Assembly (NCBI GenBank): GCA_905213325.1
Contig: CAJMHW010000017.1
Span: 1 to 44,474, forward strand
Length of the DNA: 44,474 nucleotides
Source: Collinsella aerofaciens
GTDB taxonomy: Bacteria > Actinomycetota > Coriobacteriia > Coriobacteriales > Coriobacteriaceae
Direction of reading: 5' to 3'
Made by a program: the position numbers and the translations under genes
The notes under the pieces: generated by a model
Database searches by the model: none
The model's input: only the letters and a program-made list of their open reading frames with translations
Told to the model about the DNA's origin: nothing
Shown here: piece after piece, positions 1 to 8,498 of the stretch
Numbering within the stretch: position 1 is the first letter of the stretch
Layout of the letters: the number at the start of each line of letters is the position of its first letter

Positions 1-13
1 CCCATTGCAATAA

Positions 14-229
14 AAGAAGGAGTGCTCCACCTTTACAGCGAAGCACTCTGCCGCCGCACCTGCAGCCGGCACGTGGACTTGCAGCTGCGGCGCCACCAAC
101 ACCGGCAAGTTCTGCTCCGAGTGCGGCAGTCCCGCACCCGCCCCGGCACCGGCCAAGTGGTTCTGTCCCAACTGCGGTAGCGAAAACGGCGGCAAGTTCT
201 GCAGCAACTGCGGAACGCCCAGGCCCTAG
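14..229 (+). CDS. C-terminal part of a double zinc-ribbon protein
   Basis: The frame ends at TAG 227-229 and encodes two zinc-ribbon knuckles with CxCG...CxxCG and CPNCG...CSNCG spacing, joined by an Ala/Pro linker. Zinc-ribbon pairs like this commonly end SPFH-domain or 'virion core protein' homologues in Coriobacteriia. No start codon is visible: an in-frame TAA lies at 11-13, so the frame cannot continue upstream as it stands. The first ~48 bases read better in a different frame, which suggests a frameshift, a rearrangement or an assembly junction at the window edge. The upstream domain is not in this window, so function cannot be assigned beyond metal-binding ribbons. Confidence 0.55.
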   Translation, partial: KKECSTFTAKHSAAAPAAGTWTCSCGATNTGKFCSECGSPAPAPAPAKWFCPNCGSENGGKFCSNCGTPRP

Positions 230-248
230 CCCCTCTATCTGGTAATTG

Positions 249-271
249 GCGGGGGGGTCCGCCACCCCCGC
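249..271 (+). terminator. hairpin after the zinc-ribbon gene
   Basis: GCGGGGG at 249-255 pairs with CCCCCGC at 265-271, followed by the moderately T-rich ATTTGCTTCT. It lies 20 bases after the stop codon, so it is probably a weak intrinsic terminator. Confidence 0.4.
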
Positions 272-310
272 ATTTGCTTCTATGGGTTTCGTTCGATAAA
301 GGAGGACACC

Positions 311-1153
311 ATGAAGACAACGTTCAAAAAATCCGTACTCGCATTCCTGACATGCGTTCTGGCGCTCGCCTTTGCCCTGACGGGCTGCAGCGGCGGCGGC
401 AAGGACCCCAAGGCCAACTTCGTCGGCAGCTGGGAACTCTCGGGTGGAACCGTGGATGGCGAAGAGCTGACCGATGAGTACATGAAGATGCTCGAGGATT
501 GGGGTGTCCACTGCGTCCTGATTCTCGATGAGGACGGTACAGGCGCCCTCGACCTGTTCCTTGAAGTCGTCGACCTTAAATGGGAGGCAAAGGACGCCAC
601 CACCGTAACCATCACCGCCGAAGATGAGTCGCACGACATGAAGCTCAAGGACGGCAAACTCATCCTCGAAGAAGATGACGGCAATCTTGTCTTTACCAAG
701 TCCGACAAGGACCTGTCCGGTACGGTGAAGAAGAATCGCGAGGCGGCCGAGAAGGAAGAGGAGATCGATGAGGCCGTCGAAGACGACGATGTCCAGAACG
801 TCGAAATCTCCCCCGCCGTCACCGTCGCCGATGACGATCTGTGCACCATCACCATCACCGAGAAGTTCAAGGACGACTGGGGCGACATCGGCTTTGTCGT
901 CAACATCACCAACAAGAGCGACAAGGACCTGACCTTCTACGCTCCTTCCGGCAAGACCAACGTCAACGGCACCATGAAGGAACCCTGGTTCTCGGCTAAC
1001 CTGATGCCCGGCACCAGCGCCACCGAGGAATTCACGTTCTCGAGCGGCGAGCTTGACAGTCTTGACGACCTGGTCAACACGACCATCGGCATCGACGCCT
1101 ACCTGACCGATTCCTACGAGGACGTCGCCTCTTACAGCGCAACCATCGCGTAA
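311..1153 (+). CDS. secreted lipoprotein of unknown function
   Basis: This 280-residue protein starts 5 bases after a strong AAAGGAGG ribosome site (298-305). A basic N-terminus and hydrophobic stretch end in the lipobox LTGC, giving Cys26 as the likely lipidated residue after signal peptidase II cleavage, so the mature protein should sit on the outer face of the membrane. After a Gly/Ser linker, residues ~35-135 (GSWELSGG onward) look like a small beta-barrel or lipocalin-like module. A charged Glu/Lys/Asp linker follows at ~140-165, then a C-terminal beta-sandwich-like module resembling DUF4352/DUF5067 lipoprotein domains by eye. I recognise no catalytic motif. It appears monocistronic, closed by the hairpin at 1204-1238. 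Confidence 0.85.
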   Translation: MKTTFKKSVLAFLTCVLALAFALTGCSGGGKDPKANFVGSWELSGGTVDGEELTDEYMKMLEDWGVHCVLILDEDGTGALDLFLEVVDLKWEAKDATTVTITAEDESHDMKLKDGKLILEEDDGNLVFTKSDKDLSGTVKKNREAAEKEEEIDEAVEDDDVQNVEISPAVTVADDDLCTITITEKFKDDWGDIGFVVNITNKSDKDLTFYAPSGKTNVNGTMKEPWFSANLMPGTSATEEFTFSSGELDSLDDLVNTTIGIDAYLTDSYEDVASYSATIA

Positions 1154-1203
1154 CGGCAGACACCGATAGCCGCGGATTGGCGGACATATCCGCGCACATG
1201 CCA

Positions 1204-1238
1204 GGCGGGGCCGCAGGAAATGATCCTGCGGCCCCGCC
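1204..1238 (+). terminator. 15-bp hairpin downstream of the lipoprotein
   Basis: Arms 1204-1218 and 1224-1238 are perfectly complementary around a 5-base loop. The T-run after it is poor (GCTTTATG), so termination is likely but not textbook. Confidence 0.6.
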
Positions 1239-1270
1239 GCTTTATGCCGACAGCACTGCCCATACAAGCA

Positions 1271-1309
1271 GGTCGCCCGCCGTTTTTAGATGCAAAACGG
1301 CGGGCGACC
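1271..1309 (-). terminator. bidirectional hairpin terminator
   Basis: GGTCGCCCGCCGTTTT (1271-1286) pairs perfectly with 1294-1309 around a 7-base loop. A- and T-tracts are built into the stem. It lies just downstream of the minus-strand response regulator, whose operon it probably ends. Confidence 0.7.
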
Positions 1310-1343
1310 CATCTTCGGCGTTGGAGCACGGGCGGCACACCGA

Positions 1344-1967
1344 CTACGGGCGCTCCATGTTGGGGACGATGCTGCCTTCGGTCACCGCATGCACGGCAAG
1401 ACGCATGATGTTGTCGTAGCCGGTCTTGCTCAGGATCTCCGAGATGCGACGCTTAATGGTGCCCTCGCTCATAAACAGCTCGGCCGCGATCTCGCGGCGG
1501 CTCTTGCCCTCGCAGGCAAGGCGCAAAATCGATAGCTCGACGTCGTCGAGGGCTGCCGTGCCCGAAAAAATGCTCTCGGGCGGCTTGGGAAACGTGCAAT
1601 AGCCCGCCAGCGTGGAGCGCATCACGGCGAACAGCTCGTCGATACCGACGTTTTTGTACACAAAGCTATCGACACCCGCCTCGCGCGCCTGATCGACAAA
1701 GGTGATCTCGGGCATGCCCGTCATGATAATGATGCGGCACCCGGGCATCGCCTCCTTGATGCGCGCCGCCGCCACGATGCCGTTGGAATCGTGCTCGGTG
1801 CATACGTCCATCAGTATCATATCCGGGCGCTCCCTAAGCACAACGTCGAGTGCTTCGGAAGCGTCGGCGATCGCGGCAACAACAGTCATATCGGGCTGGT
1901 CGCCAACGGAGCGCGCCAGGCTCTCGCGCAGGATGGCCTGGTCTTCGACTATAAGGACGCGGATCAT
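1344..1967 (-). CDS. LuxR/NarL-family response regulator
   Basis: This 207-residue protein has an N-terminal receiver domain with acidic pocket E8/D9, phospho-acceptor Asp54 (LMDV), Thr83 and Lys105. A LuxR-type helix-turn-helix follows at ~140-200, with the pattern LRLACEGKSRREIAAELFMSE. It should bind DNA after phosphorylation. Its ATG overlaps the stop of the upstream kinase by 4 bases (1964-1967), so translation is coupled and the kinase is its obvious partner. It is the last gene of a three-gene operon starting at 5343. Target genes are not evident from the window. Confidence 0.92.
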   Translation of the reverse strand: MIRVLIVEDQAILRESLARSVGDQPDMTVVAAIADASEALDVVLRERPDMILMDVCTEHDSNGIVAAARIKEAMPGCRIIIMTGMPEITFVDQAREAGVDSFVYKNVGIDELFAVMRSTLAGYCTFPKPPESIFSGTAALDDVELSILRLACEGKSRREIAAELFMSEGTIKRRISEILSKTGYDNIMRLAVHAVTEGSIVPNMERP

Positions 1968-3463
1968 AAGCTTCTCCTTTGGGACGTGTCGTTGGCGTTA
2001 AGCGGAATGGATACCGCAAGCGTAAAGGGCGGGGCGGCGTGGACCTCTAGGCTGCCACCCAAATCTTGCGCGACATGCCTCATACCTGGGATACCCGTTC
2101 CCTCGCGATACGATACGGGGGCCGGCGCGCCGTCATTAGAGATGGTCATGCGTGCAATGTCACATCCGTTCGACTCCTCCTGCCACAGGTGCACATGGAC
2201 CTGGTGGGCCTGCGCGTGCTTGGTGGCGTTGGTCGAGGCCTCGCGGATAATCTGCAAAAAGGCCGCCGCGACACGCGTGTCCTCGGGAAGCGACCCCTCT
2301 ACATCAATCTGCACGCTCACCAGGCCAAAGGCATGAATGATATCGCCAAGCTGCTCCGCCGGCTCGCTGTCGCCGCCACTGCGCAGGTCGACGGCGATTG
2401 AACGCAGCAGCGGATCGATCTGCCCGAGTGACTCGTCGTCCAGGCGCCCCTCCTCCAAATAGCGATGGAGGATAGACAGACGCTGACCGATTACATCGTG
2501 CACGCGGGCGCGCATGCGCAGATAGGCCGCATTATCGGCAACCTTTTTGACCTCTTCGATCTGCGCCTGGAGCTCTTTGCCCGCAAGCTCGAGCAGTCGA
2601 TTGGCATGCGCCAGGCGGTCATGGGCATGTGCGTACTCCGTCACGTCCAAGCCGATGATTCGCTCCAAGGGGCGACCCGAAACCATAACGGCATCGCACA
2701 CAAACAGGCGAATCTCGGAGGGAGAAACCTCGACCACCGCGCGCGCCTCGCCAAAGCGATCCAGGTCGATTCGAACGCGGTTTTTGCTGCTCTCGGGCAT
2801 CTGAGCACTGAGCCTTCGAAGGCCGTTCCACGTGTCGCTCATATCGTGCAAGTCGGTGGGCATGTGAAGCTCAACGAGGTTTTTGCGCATGCAGCGGTTC
2901 ATGAGCAGCGGACGGCCCCTCGGGTCTAGATACAGGATGCCCACGGGAATCACGTTGATGGTCTCGATCGTCGAGAACGCGGTGATGTCCTCCTGGCGGT
3001 TACGGACGTCCATCAAGAGCGCCGCGATGGAACGGAACAGGAAGAACGTTCCCTCTGCAATAAGGACAACGGTCCACGCCGAGCCCATGGCAAAAACCAC
3101 CGGTGGTGTAACGGCGACAACGAGCAACAGTTCGGCCAGCATGACGGGGCGACGATAGTGCACCATAAGTAGCACGCCATAGGCAAAGATCGCGGCATTG
3201 AGCCACAACGCTCCGCCCATTGCCCTGGCGCAAACGTCAAGCGGCGCCACCAGATACGAGCCAGACGACGCGAATAAGATGAGCGCCGAAATCATCAGGT
3301 GAAGCACAAGGCTCGCCTCATAGGCGCAAATCACCTTACGGTTATAGGACGAGCGACGCGATGCGATGAGCGGGACGTGAATCGTCTGCAGACACGCAGC
3401 CAGGGCAAAGACAACATCGAGCGCAACGATTTGGGGAAGGATGAGCGAAATCTGCATCGTCAC
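1964..3463 (-). CDS. membrane sensor histidine kinase (HisKA_3-type)
   Basis: This 499-residue protein has about five hydrophobic segments in residues 1-150, a PAS-like linker at ~160-285 and a coiled stretch at 285-315. A dimerisation box RVHDVIGQRLS follows, with His322 the likely phospho-acceptor. The ATPase domain shows an N-box REASTNATKHA (Glu408, Asn412) and a G-box GTGIPGM (456-461). The catalytic centre therefore looks intact. It overlaps the upstream sensor gene by 4 bases (3460-3463) and the downstream regulator by 4 bases. The signal is unknown. The layout resembles NarL-type systems in which the kinase works with an extra membrane sensor subunit. Confidence 0.9.
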   Translation of the reverse strand: MTMQISLILPQIVALDVVFALAACLQTIHVPLIASRRSSYNRKVICAYEASLVLHLMISALILFASSGSYLVAPLDVCARAMGGALWLNAAIFAYGVLLMVHYRRPVMLAELLLVVAVTPPVVFAMGSAWTVVLIAEGTFFLFRSIAALLMDVRNRQEDITAFSTIETINVIPVGILYLDPRGRPLLMNRCMRKNLVELHMPTDLHDMSDTWNGLRRLSAQMPESSKNRVRIDLDRFGEARAVVEVSPSEIRLFVCDAVMVSGRPLERIIGLDVTEYAHAHDRLAHANRLLELAGKELQAQIEEVKKVADNAAYLRMRARVHDVIGQRLSILHRYLEEGRLDDESLGQIDPLLRSIAVDLRSGGDSEPAEQLGDIIHAFGLVSVQIDVEGSLPEDTRVAAAFLQIIREASTNATKHAQAHQVHVHLWQEESNGCDIARMTISNDGAPAPVSYREGTGIPGMRHVAQDLGGSLEVHAAPPFTLAVSIPLNANDTSQRRSL

Positions 3464-5343
3464 TCACCCGCCCTCGGCATCAAGACGATCATGCGCAGCT
3501 GGCCGGGCTCGCCCTCAAGGCGGTATGCCACGTTGCGCCCTTGCAGAGCGCTTTCGAGCTCTTGCGCAGCGGGCGTCTGCGAAAGATCTTCATCATCGTT
3601 GGAAAAAAGCGTGGCGCGCAGCTCGACACTGCATCGGTCATGGTCGTCCAAGTGATACATAAGCGCCGGATGGTCGGTGGTGTAGGCAAAAAACGCAAAG
3701 TCATACACGCAGTCGTACAGCGCGCTTACCGTACTGGCGTGCAGCGGGCGCCGTATGGCGATAATCGAGGCGCAATCGACATCGATCGTGCGCAGGTCGC
3801 TTGCGAGCTCGTTGGCGATGAGCTGAATACGGTCGCGATCAAAACCGCTCTCCCCGTGCTGTGCCAACGTGAGCGACCCCTTGCGCTTGCAATAGGCGAC
3901 GAGCATCTTGGCGCGCTGCAGCATGCGGTAACGCTCGTGCGAAGACGCTTCGTCGGTCAACGGCGGCAGCGAGCTCAGCAGGCCGTACATCCCTTCGAGC
4001 GCGCGAGCAAGCGCCTGGTCCACGTCTTGGACCAGCAAGGTCTCGGCCTCTTGATCTGCCAAATGCGTCTTAAGGTCGTAGTCGGCGGCGAGCAGCTCGT
4101 TTTGACGCTGCAGCCCCATGCGACGATGTGCCAGTTCACGGTTAAGCTCATTGAGCTCCGACACGTCTTGGGCAAGCAGGGCCGATCCGCCCAGCAGTGG
4201 AAAGGCACGGTACATCACATCGGGATCGGACGCCACGGCAAAGGCATGGGCGCGGCCGTGCTCCTGGGTCCGCAACTCCTCGCGCACGCCTACCGGCATT
4301 GGCTTTGACACCGGCGTGGCATAGACTTCCTGCAGGTCGTGCGTTAGAACTTTGAGGTCAAGCGGCAAGGTGTCGAAAATGCCGGCGATGTCGTGATATG
4401 ACGGAATGACACCGCAATCGAGACAGATTTCCATCGCCACCACGCACAGGACGCAATAGACGAGCGAAAAGTTGAGCCTCCATGCCCAGAGCACGCGCAA
4501 CGCATACGAGACGGCAAAGAATGCGCCACCCAGCAGTACGAGCGCCGCCGTGCCCGAGAAACGTTGGATGCGAAAGGACGAGGACCGGCCCACCAGGATA
4601 AAAAAGGCCACAAAGTTAAAGGCCGTCCACACTAAGACAGCGAAATAACCCCAGCCGTACGTGTAATCGTTGCTCCAGGTGTCGCTTGTACGGTCAAAGT
4701 GGAAGACCTGCTGATGAACATCGTTAGTGAGCACAAATCCGATAAGCAGGATAGCCACAATCCACAGCGCAACGCAGTAGCGGCGACCCAGGCGGTGTTG
4801 CTCCAGGCCCGCAAGGCGCAGACCACACAACTGGTAGAGCAGCGGAATGAGTGTCATGGGCACGTAGTACAGGTACCACAGCACGGTGGCATAGAACGGC
4901 GTGAACGACTTGTACTTGAGAATGACTTCGATCATCCACAGGGCGCAGATGGTGGCGACGGCAACAAGGCGGCGGCGCAGCACATAGTCCAAACAGCGCA
5001 GATAGACCGATACGCCCCAGATCGAAAATATAATTGCGGCGACAAGCAGCGGGAGAGAGCTCGAGTGGGCGAGCGCATCCACGACCTCTTCGGACACCTC
5101 GCTATAGGCGGGCACGGCGTTAGAAAGTTTGGGGTCGAAGGCGAACAGCGCCGGCAAGACTGCCAAAAGCATGAGGAACAGCGCGGTGATGGCGCCGGCG
5201 ATAGCAAAGACGCGGTGGCGGTACACCTGATGTGTTATGCCAACAAGGAATCTCGGCATGGCGAAGAGCCTGCCGCCCCTGGGATCCGCAGCCGGTGCGG
5301 TCCGGGCGGCCGCGTGGCCGATATGTCGCTCGCGGGTACCCAT
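3460..5343 (-). CDS. 7TM-type membrane sensor with degenerate kinase-like C-terminus
   Basis: With the ATG at 5343 the protein has 627 residues. Residues ~35-310 hold about eight hydrophobic segments of the type seen in 7TM histidine-kinase N-termini. A cytoplasmic coiled region follows (SELNELNRELAHRRMG onward), then a helical and mixed domain. That last domain lacks a phospho-accepting His box, an N-box and the Gly-rich G-boxes, so it is probably a degenerate kinase fold acting as a sensor or scaffold for the kinase next door. A longer frame from a TTG at 5412 is unlikely, because that TTG lies inside the terminator hairpin at 5411-5449. An ATG at 5259 is a shorter alternative. Neither ATG has a clear ribosome site. 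Confidence 0.75.
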   Translation of the reverse strand: MGTRERHIGHAAARTAPAADPRGGRLFAMPRFLVGITHQVYRHRVFAIAGAITALFLMLLAVLPALFAFDPKLSNAVPAYSEVSEEVVDALAHSSSLPLLVAAIIFSIWGVSVYLRCLDYVLRRRLVAVATICALWMIEVILKYKSFTPFYATVLWYLYYVPMTLIPLLYQLCGLRLAGLEQHRLGRRYCVALWIVAILLIGFVLTNDVHQQVFHFDRTSDTWSNDYTYGWGYFAVLVWTAFNFVAFFILVGRSSSFRIQRFSGTAALVLLGGAFFAVSYALRVLWAWRLNFSLVYCVLCVVAMEICLDCGVIPSYHDIAGIFDTLPLDLKVLTHDLQEVYATPVSKPMPVGVREELRTQEHGRAHAFAVASDPDVMYRAFPLLGGSALLAQDVSELNELNRELAHRRMGLQRQNELLAADYDLKTHLADQEAETLLVQDVDQALARALEGMYGLLSSLPPLTDEASSHERYRMLQRAKMLVAYCKRKGSLTLAQHGESGFDRDRIQLIANELASDLRTIDVDCASIIAIRRPLHASTVSALYDCVYDFAFFAYTTDHPALMYHLDDHDRCSVELRATLFSNDDEDLSQTPAAQELESALQGRNVAYRLEGEPGQLRMIVLMPRAGE

Positions 5344-5352
5344 AGTGCTTTT

Positions 5353-5358
5353 AGTGTA
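5353..5358 (-). promoter_or_regulatory. -10-like hexamer 9 bases before the sensor ATG
   Basis: On the minus strand TACACT (a TANNNT -10 match) lies 9 bases before the ATG at 5343, with no ribosome site between. Transcription from it would start at or very near the ATG, giving a leaderless mRNA. No convincing -35 was seen. Confidence 0.35.
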
Positions 5359-5410
5359 CCGACAGATGGGTCGAAAAAGCGGGCCGCATGTCCCAAAATC
5401 CGCAGACGGC

Positions 5411-5449
5411 AAGGCGCCCGGCGAGCATTAACCACTCGCCGGGCGCCTT
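5411..5449 (-). terminator. 15-bp hairpin after the GH1 gene
   Basis: Arms 5411-5425 and 5435-5449 are perfectly complementary around a 9-base loop. It sits 37 bases past the stop of the minus-strand GH1 gene. The T-run is short. Confidence 0.65.
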
Positions 5450-5485
5450 GGTTAGGAGACTCTGAAGTTAAGTGTCTCAGCTTCC

Positions 5486-6916
5486 TTAGGACAGGTCCTC
5501 ACCATTAGAAGCGATAACCTTCTTGTACCAGTCGAAGCTCTTCTTCTTGGAGCGCTTGAGGGTACCGTTGCCGGCGTCGTCGCGATCCACATAGATAAAG
5601 CCGTAGCGCTTGGACATCTCGCCCGTGCCAGCCGAGACCAGATCGATCGGACCCCAGGTGGTGTAGCCCAGCAGGTCAACGCCGTCCTCGGTCACCGCAT
5701 CGCGCATCGCGGCGATATGCTGACGCAGGTAGTCGATACGGTAGTCATCGTTGATGGAGCCATCCTCCTCGACAACATCCTTGGCGCCCAGACCGTTCTC
5801 AACCACAAACAGCGGCTTCTGATAACGGTCGTACAGGTCGTTGAGGGTGATGCGGAAGCCCAGCGGATCGATGGCCCAGCCCCACTGGCTCTCCTGCAGG
5901 TAGGGGTTCTTGGCGCCGGCGAAGGCGTTGCCCTGGGTGCGCTCGACATCGGGGTTATCGGCACCGGCGGAGCAGCGGGTGCTGTAGTAGCTAAAGCTGA
6001 TGAAGTCGACGGTGTTGGCGGCCAGGATCTCGCGGTCCTCGTCGGTCATGCCCACATCGATGCCCAGACGCTGGAGCTTCTTGACGGCATAGGCCGGGTA
6101 GTAGCCACGGCTCTGAACGTCGACGAAGAAGTAATTGTCCTGATTGTCGAGTTGCGCCTGGCGCACATCGCCCGGACGGCAGCTGTAGGGGTAGTAGCTA
6201 CCTGCGGCGAGCATGCAGCCGATCTTGACCTCAGGGTCGATCTCGTGAACGATTTTGGTTGCCCAAGCGCTGGCAACGAGCTCGTTGTGGGCGGCCAGGT
6301 ACTCGACGGCCTCCTTGTCCTCGCCCTCCTCAAAGACCAGGCCGGCACCCATAAACGGCAGGTGCAGAATCATATTGATCTCGTTGAAGGTGAGCCAGTA
6401 CTTCACCAGGCCCTTGTAGCGGGTGAAGATCATGGTCGCGAGGTTCTTGTAGAAGTCGATGAGCTTGCGGTTGCGCCAGCCGCCGTACTCCTTGATGAGG
6501 TGAATCGGGCAGTCGAAGTGCGTGATGGTCACGAGCGGCTCGATGCCGTGCGCCTGACACTCGCGGAATACGTCCTCGTAGAAGGCCAGGCCAGCCTCGT
6601 TGGGCTCGGTCTCGTCGCCGTTGGGGAAGATGCGGGTCCACGCCAGGCTCATACGGAAGGTCTTAAAGCCCATCTCGGCAAAGAGAGCGATGTCCTCCTT
6701 GTAGTGGTGGTAGAAATCGATGCCGGTCTGCGCGGGATAGTAATAGCCGTCCTCGAAGTCGAGCATCTTGCGCTGGCCGGAGACCACCGCATAGCGCTCG
6801 GGGCCGTGCGGAGCCACGTCCACGTTGGCCAGGCCGCGGCCGTCCACGTCGTAGGCGCCCTCGCACTGGTTGGCAGCCGTTGCGCCGCCCCACAGGAAGT
6901 CATTACGGAAAGCCAT
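5486..6916 (-). CDS. 6-phospho-beta-glucosidase, GH1 family
   Basis: This 476-residue protein has full GH1 length and a retaining (beta/alpha)8-barrel signature. FLWGGATAANQCEG is at the N-terminus, acid/base Glu179 in TFNEIN, and nucleophile Glu373 in VVENGLG. The C-terminal stretch GEMSKRYGFIYVD carries the Ser/Lys/Tyr residues typical of GH1 enzymes that bind 6-phosphate. It should hydrolyse phosphorylated aryl-glucosides or cellobiose delivered by a PTS in the cytoplasm. No PTS gene lies next to it, so substrate delivery must come from elsewhere. A GAAAGGAT ribosome site precedes the ATG. It appears to be a single-gene unit. bglA is a reasonable but unproven name. Confidence 0.92.
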   Translation of the reverse strand: MAFRNDFLWGGATAANQCEGAYDVDGRGLANVDVAPHGPERYAVVSGQRKMLDFEDGYYYPAQTGIDFYHHYKEDIALFAEMGFKTFRMSLAWTRIFPNGDETEPNEAGLAFYEDVFRECQAHGIEPLVTITHFDCPIHLIKEYGGWRNRKLIDFYKNLATMIFTRYKGLVKYWLTFNEINMILHLPFMGAGLVFEEGEDKEAVEYLAAHNELVASAWATKIVHEIDPEVKIGCMLAAGSYYPYSCRPGDVRQAQLDNQDNYFFVDVQSRGYYPAYAVKKLQRLGIDVGMTDEDREILAANTVDFISFSYYSTRCSAGADNPDVERTQGNAFAGAKNPYLQESQWGWAIDPLGFRITLNDLYDRYQKPLFVVENGLGAKDVVEEDGSINDDYRIDYLRQHIAAMRDAVTEDGVDLLGYTTWGPIDLVSAGTGEMSKRYGFIYVDRDDAGNGTLKRSKKKSFDWYKKVIASNGEDLS

Positions 6917-7070
6917 GCATCAATCCTTTCGCACGCTGTTTGTCGTGGTTTCAGTATCCCTACAAACAACGCGTCGCTCAACGGCAACGACGTAGGCCGA
7001 TACTTCTTTTCGCACGCAGGTGCTCGACAGCCGCCCCGTCTGACACTTTTTGATACCCGCCTGCCAATCA

Positions 7071-7097
7071 CCACAAAGGGGACAGGCACCTTTGTGG
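7071..7097. repeat. GGGGAC-type short palindrome
   Basis: CCACAAAGG (7071-7079) and CCTTTGTGG (7089-7097) form a perfect 9-bp inverted repeat around GGACAGGCA. It belongs to the GGGGAC box family also seen at 8499, 9985, 14491, 18363 and 26790. Between 6917 and 7070 I recognise nothing beyond the GH1 leader. Confidence 0.6.
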
Positions 7098-7312
7098 CGG
7101 TTGGGGGTGGTTTGTCTCGATCTGTAACAGGTAGGCAGCCAAAACCGGGCCTGATGTTACAGATCGAGATTGTTCGGTCAGCTTCTGCAGTTTGTCTAAA
7201 TCTGTAACAGGTAGAGACGATTTAGCCCGCTAGATGTTACAGATCGAGACAGAAGATTCTAGTCGCAGGTGATGCCGAGGTTTTGCCGACGAGGCCTACG
7301 TAACCGCCTTCG
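7078..7312. repeat. left copy of ~235-base direct repeat flanking the ATPase gene
   Basis: This stretch matches 8499-8736 at roughly 90% by eye, with single-base indels. It contains the GGGGACAGGCACCTTTGTGG box and two hairpin pairs built from CTCGATCTGTAACA-type arms. It ends in a sequence homologous to the 3' end of the DUF4867 gene. Together the two copies bracket exactly one gene. Confidence 0.85.
7261..7312 (-). pseudogene. 3'-end remnant of a DUF4867 gene
   Basis: Read on the minus strand this encodes EGGYVGLVGK, matching the EGGYVGLIGK end of the intact DUF4867 protein at 8682-9326. One missing T then shifts the frame and removes the native stop. Only the last ~17 codons are present. 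Confidence 0.65.
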
Positions 7313-7377
7313 CTCAGCAATTCATTTGACTGAATAGGAAAGAAAGGAAAAAATAGGAAAAAAAGGAAAGGAGACTT

Positions 7378-8484
7378 ATGACTGAAACCATCTTCTCCCC
7401 CTCATTTGGAAATCGCCCGTCCTATCTGGTGGGTCGCGGGAACGTGATTTCGACATTCATCTCCGGTCTTGAGCAGGAGCCGGGCAATCGAGACCGAGCC
7501 ATGCTCATGCTCGGCCAGCGAGGCAGCGGCAAGACGGTTCTTCTGTGGGAACTTGCCGACCGCGCACGCAAGCTCGGTTTTGTTGTCGCCACACCCACCG
7601 TAGCCTCCGAAGATATGCTTGAGCGCATTGTTGAAAAAATCCAAGAAGCAGGCGAGCCTTATGTCAGCAAGCGTCATCTCCCCAAACTTTCTGGCGGTAG
7701 CTTGAGCGTCTTCGGCTTCTCAGCCGGTCTCGAGTTCACACGCGATGTGCAGGAGACCAAGAGTTTCCAGTTCAAACTCACGCAGCTGGCGCGCAAGCTG
7801 ACCGAGCAGGGGCACGGCATCCTCATCCTTATCGATGAGCTCCAAGCTAATTCACCTGAGATTAGACAGCTCGTCACCGCCTATCAAGAGCTGGTCGGTG
7901 AGGGACTCAACGTCGCGCTTGTTATGGCAGGTCTCCCGGGAGCCGTCTGTGCAACGCTCAATGACCGCGTGCTGACATTTCTCAACCGCGCTCGCAAGGT
8001 CACGCTCGAACCGCTTTCAGTCGGAGATGTCGATGCCTATTATCAGCGGGCTTTCGAAGAGCTCGACCTTGATATTCCAGGCGATCTTCGCCTCCGTGCC
8101 GCTCGCGCAACCCAAGGCTCGCCCTATATGCTGCAGCTCATCGGCTATAACATCGGCAATCGCTGCAAGACAGGAGAACACGTAACGCCAGAGCAAGTCG
8201 ACGGAGCTATCGAAGCGTCAAAAGCCGATTTCGAAAACGATGTTTGTGAAACGACGCTCGCCGCGCTATCGGACCAAGACGTCGCGTTTCTCGACGCAAT
8301 GACTGATGACGAAGACGCCGTTTCGCGCATTTCCGATGTAGCGAAACGTATGTCAGTCACACCCGACTATGCGCAAAAGTATCGCCGGCGCCTCATCGAC
8401 GCCGGCGTAATCGAACAGGCACGCCGCGGTTACGTGCGTTTCGCCGTTCCATATATGGCTGACTATCTGCGCAGCCAACTCTAG
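7378..8484 (+). CDS. AAA+/STAND-like ATPase with C-terminal winged helix
   Basis: This 368-residue protein has Walker A GQRGSGKT (~46-53) and Walker B ILILIDE, followed by the arginine- and Gln-rich stretch typical of Orc1/Cdc6- or STAND-type 'archaeal ATPase' P-loop proteins. The C-terminal ~80 residues look like a winged-helix DNA-binding domain. It has no signal peptide or membrane segment. A purine-rich leader (7330-7377) with repeated AGGAAA units ends in AAGGAGA before the ATG. Its base composition looks less GC-rich than its neighbours, and it sits alone between two direct repeats (7078-7312 and 8499-8736), which suggests insertion. The biological role is unknown: stress, DNA or defence functions are all possible, and no effector domain is fused. 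Confidence 0.85.
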   Translation: MTETIFSPSFGNRPSYLVGRGNVISTFISGLEQEPGNRDRAMLMLGQRGSGKTVLLWELADRARKLGFVVATPTVASEDMLERIVEKIQEAGEPYVSKRHLPKLSGGSLSVFGFSAGLEFTRDVQETKSFQFKLTQLARKLTEQGHGILILIDELQANSPEIRQLVTAYQELVGEGLNVALVMAGLPGAVCATLNDRVLTFLNRARKVTLEPLSVGDVDAYYQRAFEELDLDIPGDLRLRAARATQGSPYMLQLIGYNIGNRCKTGEHVTPEQVDGAIEASKADFENDVCETTLAALSDQDVAFLDAMTDDEDAVSRISDVAKRMSVTPDYAQKYRRRLIDAGVIEQARRGYVRFAVPYMADYLRSQL

Positions 8485-8498
8485 GCAGCCACCGCAAT

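Noticed and set aside
5344..5412. N-terminal extension of the sensor protein from TTG 5412
   Set aside because: The start would lie inside the GH1 terminator hairpin, and the extension has no membrane or family features.
5717..7207. Long + strand open frame opposite the GH1 gene
   Set aside because: It has no motifs and lies antisense to an enzyme with intact catalytic residues.
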